Assembly: GCF_000711885.1 (NCBI RefSeq) | Contig: NZ_KL543995.1 | Span: forward strand, 58,010-122,009 | From: Chromobacterium haemolyticum DSM 19808 | GTDB taxonomy: Bacteria; Pseudomonadota; Gammaproteobacteria; Burkholderiales; Chromobacteriaceae | Length of the DNA stretch: 64,000 bases | Direction of reading: 5' to 3' | In this document: positions 36,152 through 45,198 of the stretch, in pieces | How the letters are laid out: every line of letters starts with the position of its first letter | Numbering within the stretch: position 1 is the first letter of the stretch | Notes under the pieces: generated by a model | Told to the model about the DNA's origin: nothing | Database searches by the model: none | The model's input: the letters and a program-made list of their open reading frames with translations, nothing else | Translations under genes and position numbers: made by a program

Positions 36152-36796
36152 TTAGACTGCGGCGGCGGTGAAGCGGCGGCGCAGATGCTGTGGTTTTTCC
36201 AGCTCGTCGACGATGGCCACGGCCAGGTCTTCCACGCTGATGTCAGCCGGCTTGTCGCCGTTGAACAGCAATTGATCGCCGCCCAGCCGGTATTTGCCGG
36301 TGCGCTCGCCGGGATGGAGGAAGGCCGGCGGCGAGACGAAGGTCCAGTCCAGCGTGCTTTCCTCGCGCAGGCGACGCAATGCTTCGCGCACGCCCAGCGC
36401 GCCTTCTTTCCATTCCGCCGGAAATTCCGGAGTGTCCACCAGTTGCACGCCGGGCGCCACTTCCAGGCTGCCGGCGCCGCCCACTTCCAGGAAGCGCTTG
36501 ACGCCGGCTTGCTTGACGCCGGCGACGATGGCGTCGTGGCCCTTCACCGCCAGCGCCTGGATATCGGCCTTGTCCCAGCCGGGGTTGAAGGCGCTGACCA
36601 CGGCGTCGTGGCCGGCTACGGCGGCGGCGATCTGGCCGGCTTGGTAGGCGTCGGCGGCGACGCCGCTCAACTGCGGGTGTTGCGGCAGTTTGGACAGATT
36701 GCTGACGATGGCGCTGACTTGATGGTTGCGGGACAGCAATTCTTGCAGGATGGCCGAGCCGACAAAGCCGCTGGCGCCGATCAGTGCGATTTTCAT
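36152..36796 (-). CDS. NAD(P)-binding oxidoreductase (NmrA/YwnB-like)
   Basis: A 214-residue atypical SDR of the NAD(P)H-binding (NmrA/HSCARG-like) type. GASGFVGSAI at residues 7-16 is the dinucleotide loop; VVSAFNPGW and KRFLEVGGAGSLEV follow the family pattern. There is no classical YxxxK, as usual in this group. These proteins act as redox sensors or quinone/ketone reductases. It is transcribed divergently from a LysR gene with 161 nt between starts, so LysR control is likely. Confidence 0.88.
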   Translation of the reverse strand: MKIALIGASGFVGSAILQELLSRNHQVSAIVSNLSKLPQHPQLSGVAADAYQAGQIAAAVAGHDAVVSAFNPGWDKADIQALAVKGHDAIVAGVKQAGVKRFLEVGGAGSLEVAPGVQLVDTPEFPAEWKEGALGVREALRRLREESTLDWTFVSPPAFLHPGERTGKYRLGGDQLLFNGDKPADISVEDLAVAIVDELEKPQHLRRRFTAAAV

Positions 36797-36900
36797 GGGG
36801 ATTCCTTTTCGCGATAAACAGGGGGCCGAAAACCCTGACGTAATGGTTTTACGAGGGCCCCAAACATAATGAAGTTTGATGGCGTTCAGAATAGCAGCTT

Positions 36901-36918
36901 GATTATAGAGCGATAATC
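36901..36918. promoter_or_regulatory. Palindromic LysR-type operator candidate
   Basis: GATTAT-N6-ATAATC is a perfect dyad with arms of six bases between the divergent oxidoreductase and LysR genes, 40 nt before the LysR start. It has the ATTAT...ATAAT form common in LTTR recognition sites. Confidence 0.55.
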
Positions 36919-36957
36919 CAGCAAAAATAGCATTGATAGTTTAGTTGGGCTTAATAA

Positions 36958-37842
36958 ATGGATGCATTACGACGCATGGCGGTTTTCGCCATGGTGGTGG
37001 ATAAGGGGTCGATGAACGGCGCGGCCCGCGAGCTGGGCATGACGCCATCGGCGGTGAGCCAGCATATCAGCAAGCTGGAGCAGCAGCATGGCGTCAGTCT
37101 GCTGCACCGGACTACCCGCAAGTTGACGTTGACCGAGGCGGGCAGCCTGTTCTATCAGGGCTGCGCCGACATGCTGGCGGCGGCGCAGCTGGCCGAGCAG
37201 CGGCTGCTGGAGCTGCGAGACGCGCCGGTGGGCGAGCTGCGCATCGCCGCGCCCACAGGCTTTGCCGGCGCCTTATTGAGCGAGGCGCTGACGCCTTTAT
37301 TGAGCGCGCACTCGGGTCTGAAGTTGCGGCTGTTTTTCCACGATGAGATGATAGACCTGGTGGACAACCGCATCGATCTGGCGCTGCGCGCCGGAGTGCT
37401 CAAGGACTCCAGCCTGGTGGCGCGCCATCTGGCGGACTGGCCCAATGTGCTGTGCGCGTCGCCGGCTTATCTCGCCCGCCAGCCGGCGATCACGCGGCCG
37501 GAGCAATTGTCCTCGTTGCAATGGGTGGCTTTATCGGATCGCAAACTGGGTTGGTTGGCGTTCGAGCATGCGGATGGAAGCCGCTTTACCCTTGAGCCGG
37601 ACGCGAGGCTGGTCAGCAACAACATCGTCGCCGCGCGCCAGTTCGTGCTGGCCGGCATGGGGGTGGCGGTGCAGCCGGAGCCGGAGATACGGCAAGAGTT
37701 GGCCGACGGTCGCTTGCTGCGGGTATTGCCGGAGTGGAGCCTGCCGCCGCTGGCGATCTACGCGGTGACGCCGCGCCGCGATATCCAGCCGGCGAAAGTA
37801 CGCTATGCGATTGAGGCGCTGCGCGCCAGCCTGTGCAAATGA
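36958..37842 (+). CDS. LysR-family transcriptional regulator
   Basis: A 294-residue LTTR of the CrgA-like branch. The helix-turn-helix covers residues 1-60 (RRMAVFAMVVDKGSMNGAAR, MTPSAVSQHISKLEQQHG, LLHRTTRKLTLTEAG), and the effector domain has IDLALRAGVLKDSSLVARHL. It is divergent from the NAD(P)-binding protein gene and probably regulates it and itself through the dyad between them. The ATG has only a weak ribosome binding site. Confidence 0.92.
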   Translation: MDALRRMAVFAMVVDKGSMNGAARELGMTPSAVSQHISKLEQQHGVSLLHRTTRKLTLTEAGSLFYQGCADMLAAAQLAEQRLLELRDAPVGELRIAAPTGFAGALLSEALTPLLSAHSGLKLRLFFHDEMIDLVDNRIDLALRAGVLKDSSLVARHLADWPNVLCASPAYLARQPAITRPEQLSSLQWVALSDRKLGWLAFEHADGSRFTLEPDARLVSNNIVAARQFVLAGMGVAVQPEPEIRQELADGRLLRVLPEWSLPPLAIYAVTPRRDIQPAKVRYAIEALRASLCK

Positions 37843-37870
37843 AAAACGCCGCCGGCAAGGCCGGCGGCGT
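37842..37870 (-). terminator. Intrinsic terminator of porin gene
   Basis: A GC-rich 10-11 bp stem (ACGCCGCCGGC/GCCGGCGGCGT) with a 3-nt loop. The T-run is on the minus strand, so it serves the porin gene. Confidence 0.85.
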
Positions 37871-37894
37871 GATTGGAACGGCAGTCGTTCAGGA

Positions 37895-39067
37895 TCAGAA
37901 AGCGATCTTGAAGCCCACGCCGAATGCTTGCGGGTCGTTGCCGGCGGTCAACGAAGCGTTGCTGGCGCCCAGATTGCTATCGTATACCGGGTTGTTGGCG
38001 AAGTTGGCCTTGGCTTTGGCGTTGTTGCTGATCTTGGTGTAGTAAGCCAGCACCTGGGTGGTCTTGGACAGATTGTAAGTGCCGCCCAGAGTCCACTGCT
38101 TGGCCTTGAAGTCGTCGCCGTTGACGCCGGCGCCGACATTTTTCAAGGTGCCCAACTGGCCGTAGGACAGCTTGACCGAAGCCGCGCCGAAGTCCTGACC
38201 CAGAGCGATCAGCCAGTCGTCTTGCTTAACTTGGCCGCCGCCTACCTGGTCGTAAGTGCCCCACTCGTAGTTGCCGCCGACAAAGGTGCCGGTGTCGAAC
38301 TTATAGCTGGCGGCCAGGCCGTAGAAGGTGACGTTCTTGCCGGAGTTCAGCGACAGGACCGCAGGGCTGGAGTTGTTGTACGAGTTGGTATTGGCGATAA
38401 CGGCGGTATCGTACTGGCGATCCCAGGCGGCGGCCAGGTTCAGGCCTTGCCAAGTGTAGCCCAGGCCCAGGGAGATGCGTTTGGAGTCGTTGCCGGACAC
38501 GCGGCTCTCGTCCACGCCCCAAGACGCGCCCAGCTTGAAGCCGGCCCAGCTCGGGGAGAAGTAGTGAACCGAGTTGGCCAAGCGGGCTTCGCCGCGGCTG
38601 TTGACCGAGCTGCTGCCGAAGTTGTCGGCGGTGGTGTTGACCATCAGGTCGGTGCCCAGCGCGCTGTTGCTGCTGCCGGTGAACATCTTGTAAGCGGAGT
38701 CGTGTTGACCCAGGACTACGCGGCCGAAGTCGCCGTTGTCGAGACCGATGAAGGTGTTGCGGGTGGCGAAGGTCGCGCTCTGACCCTTGTCGTTGGTGCC
38801 GCCTTGTTCGAAGTTGCGCAGGCTGTTTTCCACCTGCCAGATTGCCTTGGTGCCGCCGCCGATGTCTTCAAAACCCTTGAAGCCGATGCGGGAGTTGTGG
38901 TCGACGATGCGGGTGCGGCTGCTGTACTCGGAACCGCCGGAGCCGGTGGCTTTGGACGATTCGATGCCGCCGCTCAGGAAACCGTAGATGGTCACGTCAG
39001 CGTGGGCGACAACGGGCAAGGCGAACATCGCGGCAACCAGAGCTGCCAGATTTTTCTTTTGCATCAT
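37895..39067 (-). CDS. Gram-negative general porin
   Basis: A 390-residue outer-membrane trimeric beta-barrel porin of the beta-proteobacterial type. The signal peptide MMQKKNLAALVAAMFALPVV is followed by DVTIYGFLSGGIE, the usual first strand. RNTFIGLDNGDFGRVVLGQ is the conserved strand before loop 3, and the chain ends in KIAF with the C-terminal Phe needed for BamA recognition. Monocistronic, with its own terminator. Likely highly expressed, judging by strict use of a few codons. Confidence 0.95.
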   Translation of the reverse strand: MMQKKNLAALVAAMFALPVVAHADVTIYGFLSGGIESSKATGSGGSEYSSRTRIVDHNSRIGFKGFEDIGGGTKAIWQVENSLRNFEQGGTNDKGQSATFATRNTFIGLDNGDFGRVVLGQHDSAYKMFTGSSNSALGTDLMVNTTADNFGSSSVNSRGEARLANSVHYFSPSWAGFKLGASWGVDESRVSGNDSKRISLGLGYTWQGLNLAAAWDRQYDTAVIANTNSYNNSSPAVLSLNSGKNVTFYGLAASYKFDTGTFVGGNYEWGTYDQVGGGQVKQDDWLIALGQDFGAASVKLSYGQLGTLKNVGAGVNGDDFKAKQWTLGGTYNLSKTTQVLAYYTKISNNAKAKANFANNPVYDSNLGASNASLTAGNDPQAFGVGFKIAF

Positions 39068-39247
39068 GAATACTCCAAGTCTGTTTTGCTTTAATTAATC
39101 CGGGTGTCGGCTCCATGTCGCGCAAGGTTTCTTAACAAACCAAACTGCGGTGTCGCCACAACACTTGTCTTAGTTTAGCCACAAAATATGACGTGGATGT
39201 TGCTAATCTGTTGCTTAAAGATAAATCGGACAGGTGTGGTGTTGTAA

Positions 39248-39559
39248 TTACGCCAAGAATTGGTTCGGGTAGACCTCGTCCAGCAGGGTGCGGCAATCGA
39301 CGATGCGCAGGTCGTTGTCCTTGGCGAAATCCATTAGAAAGCAAAACACCTGGGGGCTGATTTTTTCCAGTTTCTTATCCACCGCCACACAGCGCACGCC
39401 ATCCAGCATCATCGGGCGGACATGGGCGTGGTAGTGCAGCTTTTGATCGTCGAAGGAGGCTAGGATGCCGGCCAGGCGTTCGGCCCAGTCGCTGGGGCGA
39501 AAGGTGCGCCCTTCGGAAGTGATGCCCTGGATGACTATTTCGTATGGATTGCAGATCAT
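39248..39559 (-). CDS. DUF3579 domain protein
   Basis: A 103-residue cytoplasmic protein of the DUF3579 family, recognised by EIVIQGITSEGRTFRPSDWA and AERLAGIL followed by VRPMMLDGVRCVAV. Such proteins are common in beta-proteobacteria and have no established role that I know of. Encoded alone between the porin gene and dinG. The ATG at MICNPYE gives the standard length. Confidence 0.85.
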   Translation of the reverse strand: MICNPYEIVIQGITSEGRTFRPSDWAERLAGILASFDDQKLHYHAHVRPMMLDGVRCVAVDKKLEKISPQVFCFLMDFAKDNDLRIVDCRTLLDEVYPNQFLA

Positions 39560-39685
39560 GGCGGTGGACCGGAGTGTTTGCTTTTGGTTTAGCCTGTTTT
39601 TTATCGTCTGCTAAGCGATTTGCGCTTAGCGTTTTATGTTCAGGCGTTTTGTTTGTTGCTGAATATTTAGTATTTTACCCGAAAA

Positions 39686-41812
39686 TCAGATGCGCTTGAA
39701 TGGCGGCAGCGAGGCGAGCAGCCGCTTGCCGTAGCTTTGTTTTTGCAGCCGGTTGTCCAAAATGGTGACGCGGCCGTAATCGCGCTCGGTGCGAATCAGG
39801 CGGCCGACGGCCTGCACCAGCTTGATCGAGGCTTCCGGCACCGTCAGTTCGATGAAGGGGTTGCCGCCGCGTTTCTCTATCCAGCGAGACAGGGTTTTGC
39901 CCACCGGGTCGTCCGGCATGGCGAACGGCAGCTTGGCAATAATCACATGCACGCAGCTTTCGCCGGGCAGGTCCAGCCCTTCGGAGAAGGAGTCCAGGCC
40001 GAAAATCACGCTGGGCTCGCTCTGTTTCAGTCGTTGATGGTGTTGTTCGATCAGCAGGCTCTTGGGGATTTCGCCCTGAATCAGCAGCCGCTCGCGCAGC
40101 GCGGCCGGCAGGCCGGCGGCGACGTCTTGCATTTGTTTGCGGGAAGAGAACAGCACCAGGGTGCCGACCGGCTCCTTGAGGTCGATCAGTTTGGGCAGCC
40201 ATTCGACGATTTCGCGGGTATGACCGCCGGCGTCTTTGGGGCTGGCCAGCATGGGGGGTAGATAAAGCTCGCCCTGTTCACCGAAGTTGAACGGGGAATC
40301 CAGCGCCACACAGCTGACTTCCGGCATCCACTTGAGGCCGGTTTGCGACAGCAGCAGTTCGAATTCGCCTAGCGAACGCAGCGTGGCCGAAGTCAGGATG
40401 GCGCCGGCGGCGCGGCGCCACAGGTTGGCGGCCAGGCTGGCGGCGGCGCTGACAGGCGATGCGGAGAACAGGTAGTCCCCCTTGCCTTCGGCGCGGCGGG
40501 TGATCCATTTGGCGATGGGCGGGCTGGTGGGCTCTGTTTCCTTCTCGAACAACTCCCACACCGCCAGCAACTGCTCGGCGCGCGCGGTGAGAAAGCCTAG
40601 GTCGGAAGCGGTCTTGTCGACTTGCGCCGCCTCGCCGCCCTTGTCCTTGCGCGCTTCGCCCAGCGCGTCGGTGAGCTGGCTCAGCTGCTTGAACAGGGAG
40701 CGCGCCGAGGTGGCCATATTGGCGGTGGGGCCCTGGAAGCGTTCCGGGAGCACGCCGTCTTCTATCAGCCAGGTGGGTTCCAGATTGTCGCTGGAGGCGG
40801 CCAGCGCGTCTTCGCCTTCCAGCAGCCACAGCCATTCGGTCAAGGTTTCGCTGCAAGCGCTGGCGGCTTCAATCGCCTGACTGACGATGTCCACCTTATT
40901 GGTCAGCGCTTCCACGCGGATGGCGGCGGCGGCCACTTTGTCCAGCCAGGACATGGCTTGAGCCAAGGAGTGTTCGGCGGAAAACTGGTTGACCGCCTTT
41001 TTGGCCAGGTGGTGCGCCTCGTCGATACAGTAGTAACTTTCTTCCGGCGCCGGCAGGATCACGCCGCCGCCCATGGACACGTCGGCCAACATCAGGTCGT
41101 GATTGGCCACCACCACGTCCACGTTTTCCAGCACGTCGCGCGCCAGGTAGAACGGGCATTCCGGCCGGTTCGGACAGGCGGCCTTGAGGCAGCCGTGGCG
41201 GTCGTTGGTGACGCGGGACCACAAACCGTCGTCTATCACGCTGTCCCAGGCGTCGCGGTCGCCGTTCCAGCGGCGGTAGTAGAAGGCATCGGCCAGCTGG
41301 CGCAGGGTTTCGATTTCGCCGGCCTCCGGCTTGCGGTCCCACAGCGCCAGCGTCGGGTCCAAGTCCAACAGCTGGCCCTGGGCGTTTTCAGCGGTTAGCG
41401 CGTAGATGCGTTGCGGGCACAGGTAGCGGCCGCGGCCCTTGGCCAGCGCGAAGGTGAGCGGCAGGCCGCTGTTCTCGACGACGAAGGGCAGGTCGCGGTT
41501 GACCAGCTGTTCCTGCAAGGCGACGGTGGCGCTGGTGACCACCAGTTTTTTGGCGCGGGATTTGGCCATCACGCCCCCGGCCAGCAGATAGGCCAGGCTT
41601 TTGCCAACCCCGGTGGGGCCTTCGATTACGGTGATGCTTTCGCCGGCGCGTTCCGGCCAGTCGTCGCCTTCCTTGTCCTTGCTGCGCGACAGGGCGTTGG
41701 CGATTTCCGCCAGCATGCGGCGTTGCGCGGCGCGCGGGCGAAAGCCCGGCAGGTTGTCGGCTATGGTCCGGTAATGGTCGCGAATGGCGTCTTTTTCAGC
41801 AGGGGTCAGCAT
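39686..41812 (-). CDS. dinG: ATP-dependent DNA helicase DinG
   Basis: An XPD-like 5'-3' helicase with an iron-sulfur cluster that unwinds R-loops, D-loops and forked DNA. The 708-residue product (E. coli about 716) has Walker A GPTGVGKS, the cluster Cys residues around CLKAACPNRPECPFY, the DEAH box in YYCIDEAHH, and late helicase motifs in FGLDSFSEGLDLPGE and VQAVGRLIRTERDYGR. The start is MLTPAEKDAIRDHY; an 86-codon upstream extension would run into the divergent decarboxylase leader and lacks homology value. Confidence 0.95.
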   Translation of the reverse strand: MLTPAEKDAIRDHYRTIADNLPGFRPRAAQRRMLAEIANALSRSKDKEGDDWPERAGESITVIEGPTGVGKSLAYLLAGGVMAKSRAKKLVVTSATVALQEQLVNRDLPFVVENSGLPLTFALAKGRGRYLCPQRIYALTAENAQGQLLDLDPTLALWDRKPEAGEIETLRQLADAFYYRRWNGDRDAWDSVIDDGLWSRVTNDRHGCLKAACPNRPECPFYLARDVLENVDVVVANHDLMLADVSMGGGVILPAPEESYYCIDEAHHLAKKAVNQFSAEHSLAQAMSWLDKVAAAAIRVEALTNKVDIVSQAIEAASACSETLTEWLWLLEGEDALAASSDNLEPTWLIEDGVLPERFQGPTANMATSARSLFKQLSQLTDALGEARKDKGGEAAQVDKTASDLGFLTARAEQLLAVWELFEKETEPTSPPIAKWITRRAEGKGDYLFSASPVSAAASLAANLWRRAAGAILTSATLRSLGEFELLLSQTGLKWMPEVSCVALDSPFNFGEQGELYLPPMLASPKDAGGHTREIVEWLPKLIDLKEPVGTLVLFSSRKQMQDVAAGLPAALRERLLIQGEIPKSLLIEQHHQRLKQSEPSVIFGLDSFSEGLDLPGESCVHVIIAKLPFAMPDDPVGKTLSRWIEKRGGNPFIELTVPEASIKLVQAVGRLIRTERDYGRVTILDNRLQKQSYGKRLLASLPPFKRI

Positions 41813-42026
41813 GGCGGCGATTGTACCGCAAGGGGGCGGCCTTGTCTGGCCGCGCCGAGCTTGCGTTGAATATGGGGAAACCCTGATGTGCGACTGCAAA
41901 ATGACGCCGACGCACGGATGTGGATAGGATAGGCAAATATAAAAACAAGCGAAATTGCGCGAGCGACTTAGGCAGACAAATCCATTAATAACAGCGCAAA
42001 GCAACATCAACAGGAGAAACCCAATC

Positions 42027-43985
42027 ATGACACCCGTTAGCCGAGTGCTGGTGGTCAGCGACGACGCCAAATGGCAGGCCGATGTGCTGGCCGGACTGGG
42101 CGCCGCCGCGGTCCGGCTGGAAAACCCTTACGGTCTGACCTTCGTCGGCGTTGCGCGCAGTCAGGACGCGCTGGATTTGATCGCCCGCGATGGCGACGTT
42201 CAGGTCGTGCTGGTGGACAAGCAGTTGCAGGAAAAGGGCGTCAGCCAGCCGGCGGCCCAATTGGCCAACCGCATCAGCGCCTTCCGTCCGGAAATTTCAC
42301 TCTACGTTTTGTTGTTCGACGATGACGAGCGCGCGTTGGTGGAGGACCTGGCCAGCCACGCGGTGGACGGTTACTTCTATCGCGACGAGCTGGATTTTCA
42401 CGGCTGGTTCCGCATTCTGTCCGCGGAGCTGGCGGAGAAGTCGGCGACGCCGTTCTACGACAAACTCAAGCAATACGTGCGCATGGCCAAGGATTCCTGG
42501 CACACGCCCGGGCATTCCGGCGGCGATTCCTTGAAAGGCAGCCCCTGGGTGGGCGATTTTCATGATTTCGTCGGTGAAAGCATGCTGCGCGCCGATCTGT
42601 CGGTGTCGGTGCCGATGCTGGATTCGCTGCTGCACCCGACCGGCGTGATCGAGGAGGCGCAGATGCTGGCGGCCAAGGCCTTCGGCGCCAAGCGCACTTA
42701 CTTCGCCACTAACGGCACCTCCACCTCCAACAAGGTGATCTTTCAGACCCTGCTGGCGCCCGGCGACAAGTTGCTGTTGGACCGAAACTGTCACAAATCG
42801 GTGCACCACGGCGTGATCCTGTCCGGCGCGCTGCCGGTGTATCTGGATTCCTCCATCAACAAGCAGTTCGGCATTTTCGGCCCGGTGCCCAAGGAAACCA
42901 TCTTCGCCGCCATCGATGCCAATCCCGACGCGCGGGTGCTGATTCTGACTTCCTGCACCTACGACGGCCTGCGCTACGACCTGAAGCCCATCATAGAGGC
43001 CGCGCACGAGCAGGGTATCAAGGTCATCGTCGACGAAGCCTGGTACGGCTTCGCCCGCTTTCATCCGGCGTTTCGGCCTACGGCGCTGGAATCCGGAGCC
43101 GACTATGTGACCCAGAGCACGCACAAGGTGCTGTCCGCGTTCTCCCAGGCCAGCATGATTCACGTCAACGATCCCGGCTTCGACGCCCACCTGTTCCGGG
43201 AAAACTTCAATATGCATGCGTCGACCAGCCCGCAGTACAACCTGATCGCCAGCCTGGACGTGGCGCGCAAGCAGGCGGTGATGGAAGGTTACCGGCTGCT
43301 GGATCGCACGCTGAAGCTGGCGCAGGAGTTGCGCGACAAGATCAACTCCACCGGCGCCTTCCGGGTGCTGGAGCTGTCGGATTTGCTGCCGGAGGAGGTG
43401 CGCGAGGACGGCATCCAACTGGACCCCACCAAGCTGACCGTGGACATCACGCAGTCCGGCTTCACGGCGGACGAGCTGCAGCAGGCGCTGTTCGAGCGCT
43501 ACAACATCCAAGTGGAGAAATCCACGTTCAGCACCATCACGCTGCTGCTGACCCTGGGCACCACCCGCAGCAAGGTATCGCGGCTATATGACGCGATGCT
43601 GCGCCTGGCCAAGGAAAAGCGCCCGCCGCGGCCGCTGGGGCGGATGCCGGAGATACCGCGGTTTTCCCGGCTGGCCAGCTTGCCGCGCGACGCTTTCTAC
43701 GAGGCCGGCGAGCGACTGCCGCTGCTGGACGACGACGGCCGTCCCAACGCGGCGCTGGTTGGGCGCGTCTGCTGCGACCAGATTGTGCCCTATCCTCCCG
43801 GCATTCCGGTGTTGGTGCCCGGTCAGGTGATAGACGACACTATCCTCGCCTATTTGGCGCGACTGCAAAAAACCCAGAAATCCATAGAAATGCACGGTTT
43901 GGCCGAAGACGGCGGGGAGTTTTTGCTGCGGGTGCTCAAAGAAGGGGAGCTGGCGCAACTGCCGGGACGCGCCTTGTTCAAATGA
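42027..43985 (+). CDS. Orn/Lys/Arg-type amino acid decarboxylase
   Basis: A PLP fold-type I (group III) basic amino acid decarboxylase, 652 residues. The N-terminal receiver-like wing domain (VLVVSDDAKWQADVLAGLG) lacks phosphoacceptor context. The core has WHTPGHSGG, ATNGTSTSNKVIFQ, IVDEAWYGFARFHPAF and the PLP lysine K367 in STHKVLSAFSQ. It is about 100 residues shorter than inducible E. coli AdiA/CadA/SpeC. Neighbouring argF and argG suggest arginine or ornithine as substrate, but the sequence alone does not decide it. AGGAGAAAC precedes the chosen ATG. Confidence 0.9.
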   Translation: MTPVSRVLVVSDDAKWQADVLAGLGAAAVRLENPYGLTFVGVARSQDALDLIARDGDVQVVLVDKQLQEKGVSQPAAQLANRISAFRPEISLYVLLFDDDERALVEDLASHAVDGYFYRDELDFHGWFRILSAELAEKSATPFYDKLKQYVRMAKDSWHTPGHSGGDSLKGSPWVGDFHDFVGESMLRADLSVSVPMLDSLLHPTGVIEEAQMLAAKAFGAKRTYFATNGTSTSNKVIFQTLLAPGDKLLLDRNCHKSVHHGVILSGALPVYLDSSINKQFGIFGPVPKETIFAAIDANPDARVLILTSCTYDGLRYDLKPIIEAAHEQGIKVIVDEAWYGFARFHPAFRPTALESGADYVTQSTHKVLSAFSQASMIHVNDPGFDAHLFRENFNMHASTSPQYNLIASLDVARKQAVMEGYRLLDRTLKLAQELRDKINSTGAFRVLELSDLLPEEVREDGIQLDPTKLTVDITQSGFTADELQQALFERYNIQVEKSTFSTITLLLTLGTTRSKVSRLYDAMLRLAKEKRPPRPLGRMPEIPRFSRLASLPRDAFYEAGERLPLLDDDGRPNAALVGRVCCDQIVPYPPGIPVLVPGQVIDDTILAYLARLQKTQKSIEMHGLAEDGGEFLLRVLKEGELAQLPGRALFK

Positions 43986-44108
43986 ATGCTTGTCAGACAG
44001 GCTGATTTCCGATAAATATAACTCTTGTCGCAATTATGTAAATCATGCGCTTTGCGTAGACATGTTTGCGACGCCTGTGAATGACTTGAGACCAGCGTGT
44101 AGTAATGT

Positions 44109-44164
44109 GCCATCGCGCATGAAGGACACTGAAACGGTGTCGAACGCGCGGTGGCTTTTTTTTT
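44109..44164 (+). terminator. Intrinsic terminator / candidate attenuator in argF leader
   Basis: GCCATCGCGC (44109-44118) pairs with GCGCGGTGGC (44146-44155), one G-U pair, enclosing a second hairpin GACAC-N7-GTGTC (44125-44141), then nine T residues (44156-44164). The argF ATG is only 13 nt further, so argF must be transcribed through this structure. The five-codon frame ATG-TGC-CAT-CGC-GCA-TGA at 44105-44122 overlaps the left arm and contains an Arg codon, though its ribosome binding site is weak. Confidence 0.8.
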
Positions 44165-44177
44165 GAAATGGAGCACC

Positions 44178-45101
44178 ATGACGTCCCCTAGGCATTACCT
44201 GCAATTCAGCGACCTGACCCACGAGGAATATCGCCACCTCTTTGAGCGCAGCAAGGTCCTGAAGCGACGACGTAGCGACGGCCAGTTGTACCAGCCGCTC
44301 GTCGGCAAGGTGATGTCCATGGTGTTCGAGAAGAATTCCACCCGTACCCGCGTGTCTTTCGAGGCGGGCATGGCGCAACTGGGCGGCCACGCGATGTTCC
44401 TGGATTCGCAAAGCTCGCAGATGGGCCGCGGCGAGCCCATCGAGGATACCGCCCGCGTGCTGTCCCGGATGAGCGACATCATCATGATCCGCACCTACGA
44501 GCAGGCGCTGGTGCAGCGTCTGGCCGCGCACTCCAAGGTGCCGGTGATCAATGGCCTGACCAACGAGTACCACCCGTGCCAGATCCTGGCTGACATTTTT
44601 ACCTTCATCGAGCAGCGCGGCTCGATAAAGGGAAAAACCGTGGCCTGGATAGGCGACGGCAACAATGTCTGCCGTACCTGGCTGCAGGCGGCCAAAATCC
44701 TGGGTTTCAAACTCAAGGTGGCCACGCCGGTGGGCTTCGAGCTCAAGGCTTTGGATGGTCAGCACTACGGCCCCGAGCATTTCGAACCCAGCCATAGCGC
44801 CAGCCACGCGGCGTCCGGCGCGGATTTGGTGACCACCGATGTGTTCACCAGCATGGGTTTCGAGGCGGAGAAAGAGGCGCGCCTGGAGGCCTTCCGCGAC
44901 TATCAGGTGACGCCGGAGCTGATGAAGCTGGCCAAGCCGGACGCGTTGTTCATGCACTGTTTGCCGGCGCATCGCGGCGAGGAAGTGGCCGCGGCGGTGA
45001 TAGACGGGCCGCAGAGCGTGGTTTGGGACGAGGCGGAAAACCGCATGCACGTGCAGAAGGCGCTGATCGAGTTCCTGCTGCTGGGCCAGCGTTACGACTG
45101 A
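44178..45101 (+). CDS. argF: Ornithine carbamoyltransferase
   Basis: Makes citrulline from ornithine and carbamoyl phosphate in arginine synthesis. The 307-residue product has the carbamoyl-phosphate loop STRTR at 54-58, HPCQILAD, DVFTSMGFE, and the ornithine-binding HCLPAHRGEE near 266. GGAG stands 4 nt before the ATG. argG follows 97 nt later. The gene is preceded almost directly by an intrinsic terminator, so its expression probably depends on read-through. Confidence 0.95.
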   Translation: MTSPRHYLQFSDLTHEEYRHLFERSKVLKRRRSDGQLYQPLVGKVMSMVFEKNSTRTRVSFEAGMAQLGGHAMFLDSQSSQMGRGEPIEDTARVLSRMSDIIMIRTYEQALVQRLAAHSKVPVINGLTNEYHPCQILADIFTFIEQRGSIKGKTVAWIGDGNNVCRTWLQAAKILGFKLKVATPVGFELKALDGQHYGPEHFEPSHSASHAASGADLVTTDVFTSMGFEAEKEARLEAFRDYQVTPELMKLAKPDALFMHCLPAHRGEEVAAAVIDGPQSVVWDEAENRMHVQKALIEFLLLGQRYD

Positions 45102-45198
45102 ACTCATGATGCGGGCGAGCGCCCGCCGTTCGAACGATTCGGCGAGACCGCGCAGCGCGGGCCGAATCCGGTAATTAATGGATTTGAAAGAATACAAA

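Noticed and set aside
42027-42440. Response-regulator receiver domain at the decarboxylase N-terminus as a two-component system
   Set aside because: This receiver-like wing is a normal part of group III amino acid decarboxylases, and no kinase gene is nearby.
42297-43511. A 404-codon minus-strand frame opposite the decarboxylase gene
   Set aside because: Shadow frame with no ribosome binding site or recognisable domain.
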